The position numbers were made by a program, and so were the translations under genes. The notes beneath the pieces were generated by a model. It saw only the letters and a program-made list of their open reading frames with translations, had not been told where the DNA came from and searched no databases. From Hyphomicrobiales bacterium (GTDB lineage Bacteria > Pseudomonadota > Alphaproteobacteria > Rhizobiales > Aestuariivirgaceae), in assembly GCA_026987255.1 (NCBI GenBank), contig JALSNA010000259.1:1-11466 (forward strand): a stretch of DNA of 11,466 nucleotides, read 5' to 3'. This document shows, piece after piece, positions 1-6,797 of the stretch; position 1 is the stretch's first letter, and each line of letters opens with the position of its first letter.

Positions 1-1089
1 GTTCCCGCTGCCATGCAGGGCTCCGCGCCGGCGCAAGCGGACGGGCCCTCCGCGCAAGGTGGCGCGGCTGGCGGGGCGGCAAGGGAGACGGCCGGGGCAG
101 GGCGGATGCCTGCAGAGCAGAGCGCGAAAGCGGCGGGCGGGGCAGGGCGGATGCCTGTGGCGGATAATGCGGCCCCGGCGGGCGGGCGGATTTTCGCCAC
201 TCCGCTGGCGCGGCGGCTGGCGAAGGAGGCGGGGCTGGAGCTGGCGCGCATCACAGGCTCGGGGCCGCACGGGCGCATCGTCAAGGCGGATGTCGAAAAG
301 GCCATTGCGCAGGGCACGCCAAAAGGCGCGCAGGCGGAGGCTTCCGGGGCGGCCATGGCGGATGTCTCGCGGCTCTACGAGGCAGGCACCTATGACCTTG
401 AGCCGCTCGATTCCATGCGCAAGGTGATCGCCGAGCGGCTGACCCATGCCAAGCAGACCATTCCGCATTTCTATCTGACGGTGGAGTGCGTGATCGACAA
501 GCTGCTGGCGGCGCGCTCGGCGCTCAATGCCGGCGCGCCGAAGGATGCCAATGGCGCGCCGGTGTGGAAGATTTCGGTCAACGATTTCATCATCAAGGCC
601 TGGGCCATGGCGCTGATGCGGGTGCCGAAGGCCAATGCCACCTGGTCCGATGCCGGGATCTTGGTGCATCACCATGCCGATGTGGCGGTGGCGGTGGCCA
701 TCCCGGGCGGGCTGATCACGCCGATCATCCGCCACGCGGAGGAAAAGGGGCTGGCGGCGATCAGCAGCGAAATGAAGGAGCTGGCGCAAAAGGCGCGGGC
801 GCGCAAGCTCCTGCCGGAAGACTACGAGGGCGGCAGCAGCGCCATTTCCAATCTCGGCATGTATGGCATCAGCGAGTTTTCCGCCGTCATCAATCCGCCG
901 CATGCCACCATCCTGGCCATTGGCGCGGGCAGGCCGCAGCCGGTGGCGGAAAATGGCGAGGTGGTCATCCGCACGGTGATGAAGGCCACCTTGTCGGTGG
1001 ATCACCGGGCGGTGGATGGGGCGCTTGGGGCGCAGGCGCTTTCGGCCTTCAAGGCGCTGATCGAGGAGCCGGCCCTGATGCTGGCCTGA
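1..1089 (+). CDS. pdhC: Pyruvate dehydrogenase E2, dihydrolipoyllysine acetyltransferase (5' truncated by window edge)
   Basis: This is the acetyltransferase core subunit of the cytoplasmic pyruvate dehydrogenase complex, which moves the acetyl group from lipoyl-lysine to CoA. The frame is open from base 1, and the N-terminal lipoyl domain is absent, so the gene starts upstream; the ATG at 13 is probably internal. In order, the sequence shows an Ala/Gly/Pro-rich linker (about 1-185), a peripheral subunit-binding domain (about 187-305, ATPLARRLAKEAG...GRIVKADVE) and the catalytic domain (about 385-1086). The active-site motif DHRAVDG lies near the end, with His at codon 1003-1005 and Asp at 1015-1017. 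The core segments SVNDFIIKA, VAVAIPGGLITPIIR and SNLGMYGI are of the PDH type rather than the oxoglutarate or branched-chain type, which is a judgement from remembered family sequences. lpdA follows after 48 bases, as expected for an alphaproteobacterial pdh operon. Confidence 0.93.
   Translation, partial: VPAAMQGSAPAQADGPSAQGGAAGGAARETAGAGRMPAEQSAKAAGGAGRMPVADNAAPAGGRIFATPLARRLAKEAGLELARITGSGPHGRIVKADVEKAIAQGTPKGAQAEASGAAMADVSRLYEAGTYDLEPLDSMRKVIAERLTHAKQTIPHFYLTVECVIDKLLAARSALNAGAPKDANGAPVWKISVNDFIIKAWAMALMRVPKANATWSDAGILVHHHADVAVAVAIPGGLITPIIRHAEEKGLAAISSEMKELAQKARARKLLPEDYEGGSSAISNLGMYGISEFSAVINPPHATILAIGAGRPQPVAENGEVVIRTVMKATLSVDHRAVDGALGAQALSAFKALIEEPALMLA
94..157 (+). repeat. 19-bp direct repeat in the E2 linker
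   Basis: The sequence ggggcagggcggatgcctg occurs identically at 94-112 and 139-157. The copies are 45 bases apart, so they are in frame and encode two GAGRMP units in the flexible Ala/Gly/Pro-rich linker of the E2 protein. The exact nucleotide identity suggests a recent duplication. E2 linkers vary in length, so the effect on function is probably small. Confidence 0.85.
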
Positions 1090-1137
1090 GCAGGCGGACA
1101 ACCGGCGCGCGGGCGCGAAAGACGAGGCGGACAAGAT

Positions 1138-2529
1138 ATGCGGACATATGATCTCATGGTGCTGGGCGCGGGGCCGGGGGGCTATGTGGCGGCCATCCGG
1201 GCGGCGCAACTGGGGCTGAAAACGGCCGTCATCGAGGAAAAGCACCTGGGGGGCATCTGCCTCAACTGGGGCTGCATTCCCACCAAGGCCCTGTTGCGCT
1301 CGGCGGAAGTGCTGCACCTGATGCGCCAGGCGGGCGATTTCGGCCTGAAGGCCTCCGCGCCGGGCTTCGACCTGGCGGCGGTGGTGGCGCGCTCCAGGGC
1401 GGTGGCCAAAAGGCTCAACCAGGGGGTGGCGCATCTTTTGAAGAAGAACAAGGTGGATGTGATCAGCGGGCGCGGCAGGCTGCTGGGTGGCGGGCGCATC
1501 GCGGTATCGGGCAAGGATGAGGGAGACTACGCGGCCAGGCACATCATCATAGCCACCGGGGCCAGGCCGCGCGATCTGCCCGGCCTTGAGCGCGATGGCA
1601 AGCTGGTGTGGAGCTATTTCGAGGCGCTCAAGCCCGAGCGGCTGCCGCAATCTCTGCTGGTGGTGGGCTCCGGGGCCATCGGGGTGGAATTCGCCTCTTT
1701 CTACAATGCCCTGGGCGTGGAGGTGACGGTGGTGGAGATCGCCGATCGCATCCTGCCGGCGGAGGATGGCGAGATTGCCGCGATAGCCCGCAAGCAGCTG
1801 GAAAAGAGCGGTATCCGCATTCACACCGGGGCGAAGGTCACGAAGCTGGAGAAGGGCCGCGAGACGCTCACCGCCACCATAGCCCATTCCGATGGCAAGG
1901 AGGAGAAACTCACTATCGCGCGCCTGCTGTCGGCCGCCGGGGTGGTGGCCAATATCGAGGACATCGGATTGGAGGATGCCGGGGTCAGGACGGAAAAGGG
2001 GATCATCGTGACAGATCCCTTCCTGCGCACCTCGGCGCAAGGCATTCATGCCATCGGTGATGTGGCCGGGCCGCCCATGCTGGCCCACAAGGCGGAGCAC
2101 GAGGGCATCATCTGCGTGGAGGCCATCGCCGGGCTGAAGGATGTTCATCCCCTGAACCGCGAGCAGATCCCGGGCTGCACCTATTGCCATCCGCAGGTGG
2201 CCTCGGTGGGGCTGAGCGAGGAGGAGGCCGCGGCGCGCGGGCTGAAGGTGCGGATCGGGCGTTTTCCCTTCCTGGCCAATGGCAAGGCCATCGCCCTGGG
2301 CGACGAGGCAGGCATGGTCAAGACCATTTTCGATGCCGGAACAGGGCAGTTGCTGGGGGCGCACATGGTGGGCCCGGAGGTGACGGAGATGATCCAGGGC
2401 TTCGTGGTGGCGATGAAGCTGGAGACCACGGAAGAAGAGCTCATGCACAGCATCTATCCGCACCCGACCCTGTCGGAGGCCATGCATGAAAGCGTCCTGG
2501 CCGCCTTCGGGCGGGCCATTCACATCTGA
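1138..2529 (+). CDS. lpdA: Dihydrolipoyl dehydrogenase (E3)
   Basis: This flavoprotein reoxidises dihydrolipoamide of the 2-oxoacid dehydrogenase complexes, using FAD and NAD+, in the cytoplasm. The 463-residue product is full length for the family. It has the N-terminal FAD-binding motif GAGPGGYVAA (about residues 10-19), the redox-active disulfide motif CLNWGC (Cys41 and Cys46), a second Rossmann motif for NAD (VVGSGAIGVEFA), the GIHAIGDVAG segment that contacts FAD, and the C-terminal HPTLSE motif with catalytic His442 and Glu447. The ATG at 1138 puts the FAD motif at the usual distance from the N-terminus. It follows pdhC by 48 bases, so this copy most likely serves pyruvate dehydrogenase. 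Paralogues serving oxoglutarate dehydrogenase or glycine cleavage may exist elsewhere in the genome. Confidence 0.96.
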   Translation: MRTYDLMVLGAGPGGYVAAIRAAQLGLKTAVIEEKHLGGICLNWGCIPTKALLRSAEVLHLMRQAGDFGLKASAPGFDLAAVVARSRAVAKRLNQGVAHLLKKNKVDVISGRGRLLGGGRIAVSGKDEGDYAARHIIIATGARPRDLPGLERDGKLVWSYFEALKPERLPQSLLVVGSGAIGVEFASFYNALGVEVTVVEIADRILPAEDGEIAAIARKQLEKSGIRIHTGAKVTKLEKGRETLTATIAHSDGKEEKLTIARLLSAAGVVANIEDIGLEDAGVRTEKGIIVTDPFLRTSAQGIHAIGDVAGPPMLAHKAEHEGIICVEAIAGLKDVHPLNREQIPGCTYCHPQVASVGLSEEEAAARGLKVRIGRFPFLANGKAIALGDEAGMVKTIFDAGTGQLLGAHMVGPEVTEMIQGFVVAMKLETTEEELMHSIYPHPTLSEAMHESVLAAFGRAIHI

Positions 2530-2530
2530 A

Positions 2531-2550
2531 AAACCCTCCCGTGCGGGTTT
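2531..2550. terminator. Weak hairpin just after lpdA
   Basis: AAACCC (2531-2536) and GGGTTT (2545-2550) can pair around an 8-base loop directly after the lpdA stop codon. No T run follows on the plus strand, while the minus-strand reading ends in a T run. It may mark the end of the pdh operon, but the stem is short and the call is weak. Confidence 0.3.
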
Positions 2551-2616
2551 GCGCAGGCCGTGCACCTGGGCTATGTTGCTCTCGAGTTCTCACCACCATC
2601 CCAACGGGGGCGAAAG

Positions 2617-2892
2617 ATGAATACACTCATGGGCGTTCAGGGCGCGGGCTTCTTCATGACCCTGATCATCGGCGGCATCGCCGGGTTTTTGGCCGAGAAG
2701 CTGACCAAGTCGAGCCACGGCCTTTTGACCAATATCGTGCTGGGCATAGCCGGGGCCTTCGTCATGCGTTTCATCCTCGGCTTCCTGCATGTGCCGTGGT
2801 TTTCCGGGCCGGGGCTGATCAACAACCTGGTGGTGGCCACCGCCGGGGCCTCTTTGCTGATCACCGCATGGCGGATGATCAAGGGGCGGTAA
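2617..2892 (+). CDS. GlsB/YeaQ/YmgE-family small membrane protein
   Basis: This 91-residue protein is almost entirely hydrophobic, with about three membrane segments. Glycine-rich stretches such as GGIAGFLAEKL and NIVLGIAGAFV match the GlsB/YeaQ/YmgE (formerly transglycosylase-associated) family. These small inner-membrane proteins are linked to general or envelope stress, and their biochemical role is not established. The ATG at 2617 is chosen because a purine-rich sequence, gggggcgaaag (2606-2616), precedes it and the product then begins at the conserved N-terminus. An upstream GTG at 2560 would add 19 atypical residues. The stop codon overlaps the ATG of the next gene by one base, so the two are probably co-translated. 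Family assignment is by pattern recognition. Confidence 0.85.
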   Translation: MNTLMGVQGAGFFMTLIIGGIAGFLAEKLTKSSHGLLTNIVLGIAGAFVMRFILGFLHVPWFSGPGLINNLVVATAGASLLITAWRMIKGR

Positions 2893-3227
2893 TGGATCAC
2901 CTGGCCGGCTATCTCCTGTGGAGCATCCTGGCGCTGGCCGTGCTGCGGCTGGGCACGGGGGCGCTCCTGGGCTGGCTGGCGGCGCGCCATCTGGCGCCTT
3001 TCGGGACGCGCGGCGGGCACATGCTGGCGGGCATGGCCGGGGCGGTGATCGTGCCGGTGCTGGCGGAGAAGATCTTCGGCGCGCCGCTTTCGATGATCAA
3101 CGCCGCCATGGCCTCGGGCTCCGGCATGGCCGTGCTGATTGCCTATATCATCGGGTTTTCCGCCATCTGCGCGGCCGGGGCCATCTGGCTCTACCGCAAC
3201 ATCCGCCTGGCGCGGCGCGAGGGCTGA
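2892..3227 (+). CDS. Small membrane protein of unknown function
   Basis: This 111-residue protein is not one I recognise. It has an N-terminal hydrophobic segment (about residues 5-28), a central one (about 43-60) and a long C-terminal one (about 78-104), and ends in a short positively charged tail, RLARREG. The ATG overlaps the stop codon of the GlsB-like gene (taATG), so translation is probably coupled and the two proteins may act together. Its middle region (GMAG...LAEKIFGAP...SGSGMAVL) faintly resembles GGIAG...LAEKL...GIAGAFV in its neighbour. That could mean ancient duplication or merely shared glycine-rich helix packing. The inverted-repeat region follows directly. Confidence 0.75.
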   Translation: MDHLAGYLLWSILALAVLRLGTGALLGWLAARHLAPFGTRGGHMLAGMAGAVIVPVLAEKIFGAPLSMINAAMASGSGMAVLIAYIIGFSAICAAGAIWLYRNIRLARREG

Positions 3228-3243
3228 CTATTCCGTCGGACGT

Positions 3244-3291
3244 GAAGAAAAGTTTTCCAGCCTGCCTGGCAGGCTGGAAATACTTTTCTTC
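3244..3291. repeat. 48-bp inverted repeat, first of three; possible bidirectional terminator
   Basis: Arms tttccagcctgcc (3254-3266) and ggcaggctggaaa (3268-3280) are perfect complements. After one unpaired base (3281) the stem continues with gaagaaaagt (3244-3253) against acttttcttc (3282-3291). The total is 23 base pairs with a single bulge. It lies 16 bases after the unknown membrane-protein gene, between convergent genes, so a terminator is plausible. The length and near-perfect symmetry also fit a dispersed palindromic repeat. Confidence 0.8.
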
Positions 3292-3305
3292 AGGAAAAAC
3301 AAGGC

Positions 3306-3361
3306 GTCCTGCTGACTTGGGGCGGCCCGGCGTCAGCAGGACATCATTTTTGGCCCCAAGT
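3306..3361. repeat. Interlocked inverted repeats, pseudoknot-like arrangement
   Basis: gtcctgctgac (3306-3316) is the exact complement of gtcagcaggac (3332-3342). The loop between them contains acttggggc (3315-3323), which is complementary to gccccaagt (3353-3361), downstream of the first stem. The two pairings share only bases 3315-3316, so they are either alternatives or, with slight trimming, an H-type pseudoknot. The function is unknown. It could belong to a larger palindromic element together with the repeats on either side. Confidence 0.7.
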
Positions 3362-3362
3362 A

Positions 3363-3405
3363 AATTGCAAGGTTCTGACAGAAAATCTGTCAGAACCTTG
3401 CAATT
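3363..3405. repeat. Perfect 20-bp inverted repeat with a 3-base loop
   Basis: aattgcaaggttctgacaga (3363-3382) is perfectly complementary to tctgtcagaaccttgcaatt (3386-3405) around the loop aaa. It lies between convergent genes, 64 bases past the 3' end of creA. A stem this long would form a very stable hairpin in RNA from either strand. No clear T run follows the plus-strand copy, so a repeat element is about as likely as a terminator. Confidence 0.85.
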
Positions 3406-3469
3406 CACGGATTGTCAGAATGCCAGAAAATGCTGTGTATTCAATCTGTTGTGAATACTTCACATGCGA

Positions 3470-3982
3470 CTATTCCAGATAATCGCCACAGCGCGGCGCG
3501 GGCTGATCGCCCCAGGGCATGATGGGCACCGTCGAGGTGGAGTTCTTCGGGCTGCCCTCGATGAGCTTGTCGGTATAGGTCAGATAGACCAGAACATTGC
3601 GCCTGGCATCGCAGCCGCGCACGATGTGCAGCTTCTTGAAGAACAGCGAGCGGCGCTCCCGGTACATGTCGCCGCCTTGCCTGAACTTGCCCTTGAACTT
3701 CACCGGCCCCACCTGGCGGCAGGCCAGGGAGACATCGGAGCGCTCCTCGGCCAGCCCGGCCCAGCCTTTCCATCCGCCGATTTCCGGCGCGGTGAAATGA
3801 CAGGCCACGCCCTCGATCAGCGGATCGTCAATGGCATAGACGCGCAGATAGGCATCCGGCGACAACAGGCGGAAGACGGTGCGCTTCTTGAAGATCATCT
3901 CCGGCTCGCCATCTCCGGCCAGGGCAGATACGGCGGGCAGCATGATGGCGCAAAGGGCCAGGGCGGCAAGGGGACGTTTCAT
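3470..3982 (-). CDS. creA: CreA-family exported protein
   Basis: The 170-residue product matches E. coli CreA along its length by recall. Shared segments include LRVYAIDDPLIEGVACH, GLAEERSDVSLACRQVGP, the FKKR and RRSLFFKKL regions, and the hallmark LIEGSPKNSTSTVPIMPWG. The first 22 residues form a signal peptide (KR, a hydrophobic core, then ALA), so the protein is probably periplasmic. Cys61 and Cys88 sit in the conserved GVAC and LAC positions and could form a disulfide; Cys124 and Cys165 are additional. The molecular function of CreA is not known, and it should not be confused with the CreBC regulators. The start codon directly abuts the metC stop codon (TGA-ATG, no gap), which implies translational coupling within the operon. 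Confidence 0.92.
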   Translation of the reverse strand: MKRPLAALALCAIMLPAVSALAGDGEPEMIFKKRTVFRLLSPDAYLRVYAIDDPLIEGVACHFTAPEIGGWKGWAGLAEERSDVSLACRQVGPVKFKGKFRQGGDMYRERRSLFFKKLHIVRGCDARRNVLVYLTYTDKLIEGSPKNSTSTVPIMPWGDQPAPRCGDYLE

Positions 3983-5167
3983 TCACGAGGCTTCCTTCAT
4001 GCGGCCGAATCCGGCGTCCAGATCGGCAATGAGGTCATCGGGGTCTTCCAGCCCGATATGGAGACGCAACAGCGGCCCGTCAAGAGGCCAGCGGGTGGCG
4101 GTGCGCGCCCCGGCGCGGTGCGGATCGAAGCGCAGGATGAGGCTTTCATAGCCGCCCCAGCTTGCGCCAATGCCGAACAATTCCAGGCCATCGGTGAAGG
4201 CATGCAGGGCCTTCTCCGGGACCGGTTTCAGGGCGATGGAGAACAATCCCGATGCGCCGGTGAAATCGCGTTTCCACAGTTCATGATCCGGTGCGCCGGG
4301 CAAGGCGGGGTAGAAAACCTCCTCCACCTCCGGGCGTTCCTTGAGCCAGCTGGCCACCTTCAGGGCGTTCTTCTGATGGCGCTCCAGGCGCACCTCCATG
4401 GTGCGCAGGCCCCGCAGGGTCAGATAGGCATCGTCGCCGCTCACGCACAGGCCGAGCTCGGTATGGGCCGCCTCGATGGCGCTGGCTGCGTCACGGGTGT
4501 AGCAAACCGTTCCCATGAGGGCATCGGAATGGCCCACCTGATACTTGGTCGCCGCCTGGATCGAGACATCGCAGCCCGCTCCCAGGGAATCGAAGAACCA
4601 CCCGGCCGGCCAGGTATCGTCGATGGCGCAGGCCACCCCGCGCTCTTTCGCCACCGCCGTCAGGGCCGGAACGTCCTGCACCTCGAAGGTGTTGGAACCG
4701 GGAGATTCGAGAAACAGCAAGGTGGTCTGTGGCCGCATGAGCCCGGCCAGATCCGCCGCCGTGATGCGTGGATCGTAAAACTCCGCCTCCACGCCCAGCC
4801 GCGCCAGCATGCCCGTTGCCATGCGGCGGGTGGGGCCATAGACCGAATCGCTGATCAGGATGTGTCCGCCGCTTCTTGAGAAGGCCAGCAGCACACAGGA
4901 GATGGCCGCCAGCCCGGAGGGAGCCAGGCGGCATCCATGCGCCCCTTGCAGCTCGCACATGGCCGCTTCCAGCGCCCTGGTGGTGGGGGTGCCATAGACG
5001 GCATAGGTATAGGGCCGTTTGCCGCTCTCATAGGTGGCCAGATCGGGGGCCAGCACCGTGGAGGCATGATAGACGGCCGGATTGACGAAGCCGTAATCGG
5101 TATATTGGCGCGCGGCGTGAATGAGGCGGGTGGTGCGGCGTTTGGACCTGGTGCCTTTGGATGGCAT
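3983..5167 (-). CDS. metC: Cystathionine beta-lyase (Cys/Met metabolism PLP enzyme)
   Basis: This cytoplasmic PLP enzyme of the Cys/Met metabolism family is predicted to cleave cystathionine to homocysteine, pyruvate and ammonia. The 394 residues are typical in length. The Schiff-base lysine is Lys208 in SIQAATKYQVGHSD, the aspartate that binds the PLP nitrogen is Asp183 in AIDDTW, and APSGLAAI is the cofactor-phosphate loop. The ATG at 5165-5167 is chosen because AGGGAG precedes it at good spacing; the open frame further upstream only shadows the HAD gene. At the usual Tyr-x-Arg motif the sequence reads YAVYGTPT, with Val57 where an arginine commonly contacts PLP from the other subunit. I recall Leu at this site in some proteobacterial MetC-like proteins. 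A related beta- or gamma-lyase activity is therefore possible. Confidence 0.88.
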   Translation of the reverse strand: MPSKGTRSKRRTTRLIHAARQYTDYGFVNPAVYHASTVLAPDLATYESGKRPYTYAVYGTPTTRALEAAMCELQGAHGCRLAPSGLAAISCVLLAFSRSGGHILISDSVYGPTRRMATGMLARLGVEAEFYDPRITAADLAGLMRPQTTLLFLESPGSNTFEVQDVPALTAVAKERGVACAIDDTWPAGWFFDSLGAGCDVSIQAATKYQVGHSDALMGTVCYTRDAASAIEAAHTELGLCVSGDDAYLTLRGLRTMEVRLERHQKNALKVASWLKERPEVEEVFYPALPGAPDHELWKRDFTGASGLFSIALKPVPEKALHAFTDGLELFGIGASWGGYESLILRFDPHRAGARTATRWPLDGPLLRLHIGLEDPDDLIADLDAGFGRMKEAS

Positions 5168-5237
5168 GGGATGCTCCCTTTTTTCGTCATCTGACCGTGG
5201 CTGGAACGTCAGCCTTATCCATGCCCGTGACTGGCTG

Positions 5238-6023
5238 TCAAAGGCCAGATGCGGACTCCTTGTCCCTCCAGGAGTGCTCTTGGCCATGCTGGCCGGTGCC
5301 GGCCAGGGACTTTGCCAAGGTGGCGGCTTGCAGCATGTCGCTGGCGATGTGGCGGGTGAAGGGGGCAAGGTGATCGCGGCTGCCGGTGCCGGAGAGGACG
5401 GCGATGAAGTGGGCACAGCCGGCGGCACGGGCCATGAGGGCATCGTGTTCGTTGTCGCCGATGACGGCCATGCGGGCCGGGGAGATGCCGCAGGCTGCGG
5501 CAAAGCGCAAGACGGGTTCGGCGGCCGGCTTGGGATTTTCCACCGCATCGTATCCACAGGTGAAATCGAACAGATCCTCAAGGCCGAAGGCGCGGGCGGT
5601 GTTGTTCACCGAGGCGGTGGTGTCATTGGAAATCAGGGCCAGTTTCAGGCCCATGTCCCGCAATGCGCGCAGGCTGTCGCGCATTTTCTCCGGCGGCACG
5701 AGGGGCACGGGCGCGGTGGCCTCGCAATGGGCCGCCATGTGCGCTATCAGGGCGGCGCGGCGGGAGGGGCATTCGTCCCCGGCCCAGGCATCGATGAGCT
5801 CGGCGTTGGTGCCTGCTGCCCAGATGGAGCCGGGCAGAAAGGAATCCGTTTGCGGATCGAAGCCGATCTTGCGCAAAAGGGCCAGGGCACGGGCCTCATT
5901 GCCGGATGCAAAATCGGCCGCGGCGGCCTTGATGGCCGGAGTCCAGGTGCGCTGGAAATCCACCAGGACGCCATCCTTGTCGAAAATGACGGCCTGCAGC
6001 GGGCGGCAGGGATCATGCATCAT
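5238..6023 (-). CDS. HAD-superfamily hydrolase, phosphoglycolate-phosphatase-like
   Basis: This 261-residue protein has the four motifs of a subfamily I HAD phosphatase. They are FDKDGVLVD with the nucleophile Asp15 and acid/base Asp17, the Ser132 motif in LALISNDT, Lys165 in ENPKPAAEPVL, and IGDNEHD with Asp190 and Asp194 for Mg2+. The region between motifs I and II is a helical cap of the Gph/PGMB type. It is predicted to remove phosphate from a small metabolite in the cytoplasm, and the substrate cannot be read from sequence. The ATGATG start overlaps the 3' end of the nitroreductase gene by 11 bases, and metC follows after 70 bases, so it is in the middle of the operon. The tail after about residue 240 is polar and probably disordered. 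Confidence 0.88.
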   Translation of the reverse strand: MMHDPCRPLQAVIFDKDGVLVDFQRTWTPAIKAAAADFASGNEARALALLRKIGFDPQTDSFLPGSIWAAGTNAELIDAWAGDECPSRRAALIAHMAAHCEATAPVPLVPPEKMRDSLRALRDMGLKLALISNDTTASVNNTARAFGLEDLFDFTCGYDAVENPKPAAEPVLRFAAACGISPARMAVIGDNEHDALMARAAGCAHFIAVLSGTGSRDHLAPFTRHIASDMLQAATLAKSLAGTGQHGQEHSWRDKESASGL

Positions 6024-6681
6024 CCGGCGCTTTCCAGAATCGGGTCACGTCGCGCCAATAGGGACGGCGGCGATCCTCTGGTGGAGGGGCATCGGGGTTC
6101 CTTGAGCCGATGAAGATGAAACCGGCCAGGGTATCGGCTTCATCCAGTCCCAGGATTTCCATGATCCGGGCATCCTCGGCCAGCCAGCCGGAGCGCCACT
6201 GCGCCGCCAATCCGATGGCGGTGGCCATGGTGACGATGTTCATGCAGGCCGCGCCGGCGGACAGGTGTTGCTCCCAGGCCGGGATCTTGACATGTGGCCG
6301 GGCGCGGGAGACCACGGCGATGATGAGCGGGGTGCGCAAAAAAAGATCGTGCTGGGAGCGCTTGTCGAGTTCCTGGCCGGGGTTGAGTTGCCGCCAGCGG
6401 GCCTTGAGCAGGGCGGCGAAATTGAGGCGCGCGCCGCCGCGCAGGATGATGAAACGCCAAGGCTCCATCTTGCCGTGATCTGGCACCCGGGTGGCGGCTT
6501 CCATGATCAGCGCCAGTTGCGCATCATCGGGGCCGGGCATGCCGATGGCCGCCGGTTCCGCCGAGCGCCGGGTGCGCAGGAAAGCGGGAATGGATGAGGT
6601 GTCGTTGAGAACCTCCGGGGCAAGCTCGAAGCCCTTGCGGCCGCGCTTGCTGATGATTTCCTTCCTGGGCAGATCCTTCAT
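6013..6681 (-). CDS. YdjA-like nitroreductase-family protein
   Basis: This 222-residue FMN-dependent nitroreductase-fold protein most resembles E. coli YdjA. The FMN-binding N-terminal segment reads FLRTRRSAEP, followed by ATRVPDHGKMEPWRFIIL. Later come the central helix region EQHLSAGAACMNIVTMATAIGL and GFIFIGS near the C-terminus. The ATG at 6679-6681 is chosen because AAGGAGGG (6685-6692) gives it a strong Shine-Dalgarno sequence; the frame stays open to 6753 without such support. From this start there are about 33 residues, many of them basic (KRGRKGFEL), before the conserved domain. YdjA is shorter there. The physiological substrate is unknown. It is the first gene of the minus-strand operon, with the CtrA-type box 116 bases upstream. 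Confidence 0.9.
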   Translation of the reverse strand: MKDLPRKEIISKRGRKGFELAPEVLNDTSSIPAFLRTRRSAEPAAIGMPGPDDAQLALIMEAATRVPDHGKMEPWRFIILRGGARLNFAALLKARWRQLNPGQELDKRSQHDLFLRTPLIIAVVSRARPHVKIPAWEQHLSAGAACMNIVTMATAIGLAAQWRSGWLAEDARIMEILGLDEADTLAGFIFIGSRNPDAPPPEDRRRPYWRDVTRFWKAPDDA

Positions 6682-6684
6682 GGT

Positions 6685-6692
6685 CCCTCCTT
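6685..6692 (-). promoter_or_regulatory. Strong Shine-Dalgarno of the nitroreductase gene
   Basis: On the minus strand AAGGAGGG stands a few bases before the ATG at 6681. It is the strongest ribosome-binding sequence I found in the window and it decides the start of this gene. Confidence 0.85.
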
Positions 6693-6797
6693 GAACATGG
6701 GGGTCATTGGGGCAGGGGGAGGGGGCGAAAGTCAAGGCGGCGCAGGCGCGCAAGCGGCGATTTTTTCATAAAGGCGTTTCAATTGCGTGTCATGCCG

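Noticed and set aside
59..1151. Long open frames overlapping pdhC on the same strand in other frames
   Set aside because: They are arginine-, glycine- and histidine-rich translations typical of out-of-frame reading in G+C-rich genes, with no family features.
3148..3408. 86-residue minus-strand open frame across the inverted repeats
   Set aside because: Its sequence is mostly translated palindromes and overlaps the end of the membrane-protein gene. It is more likely repeat DNA than a gene.
3464..4879. 471-residue open frame on the plus strand, opposite creA and metC
   Set aside because: It is antisense to two clearly recognised genes and its low-complexity composition fits a shadow frame.
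5546..5556. A near match to a DnaA box (gtatccaca)
   Set aside because: It is a single mismatched copy inside the HAD gene with no cluster or A/T-rich unwinding region, so there is no case for an origin.
5121..6113. 330-residue plus-strand open frame opposite the HAD gene
   Set aside because: It is antisense to a gene with all HAD motifs, glycine-rich, with no recognisable domain.
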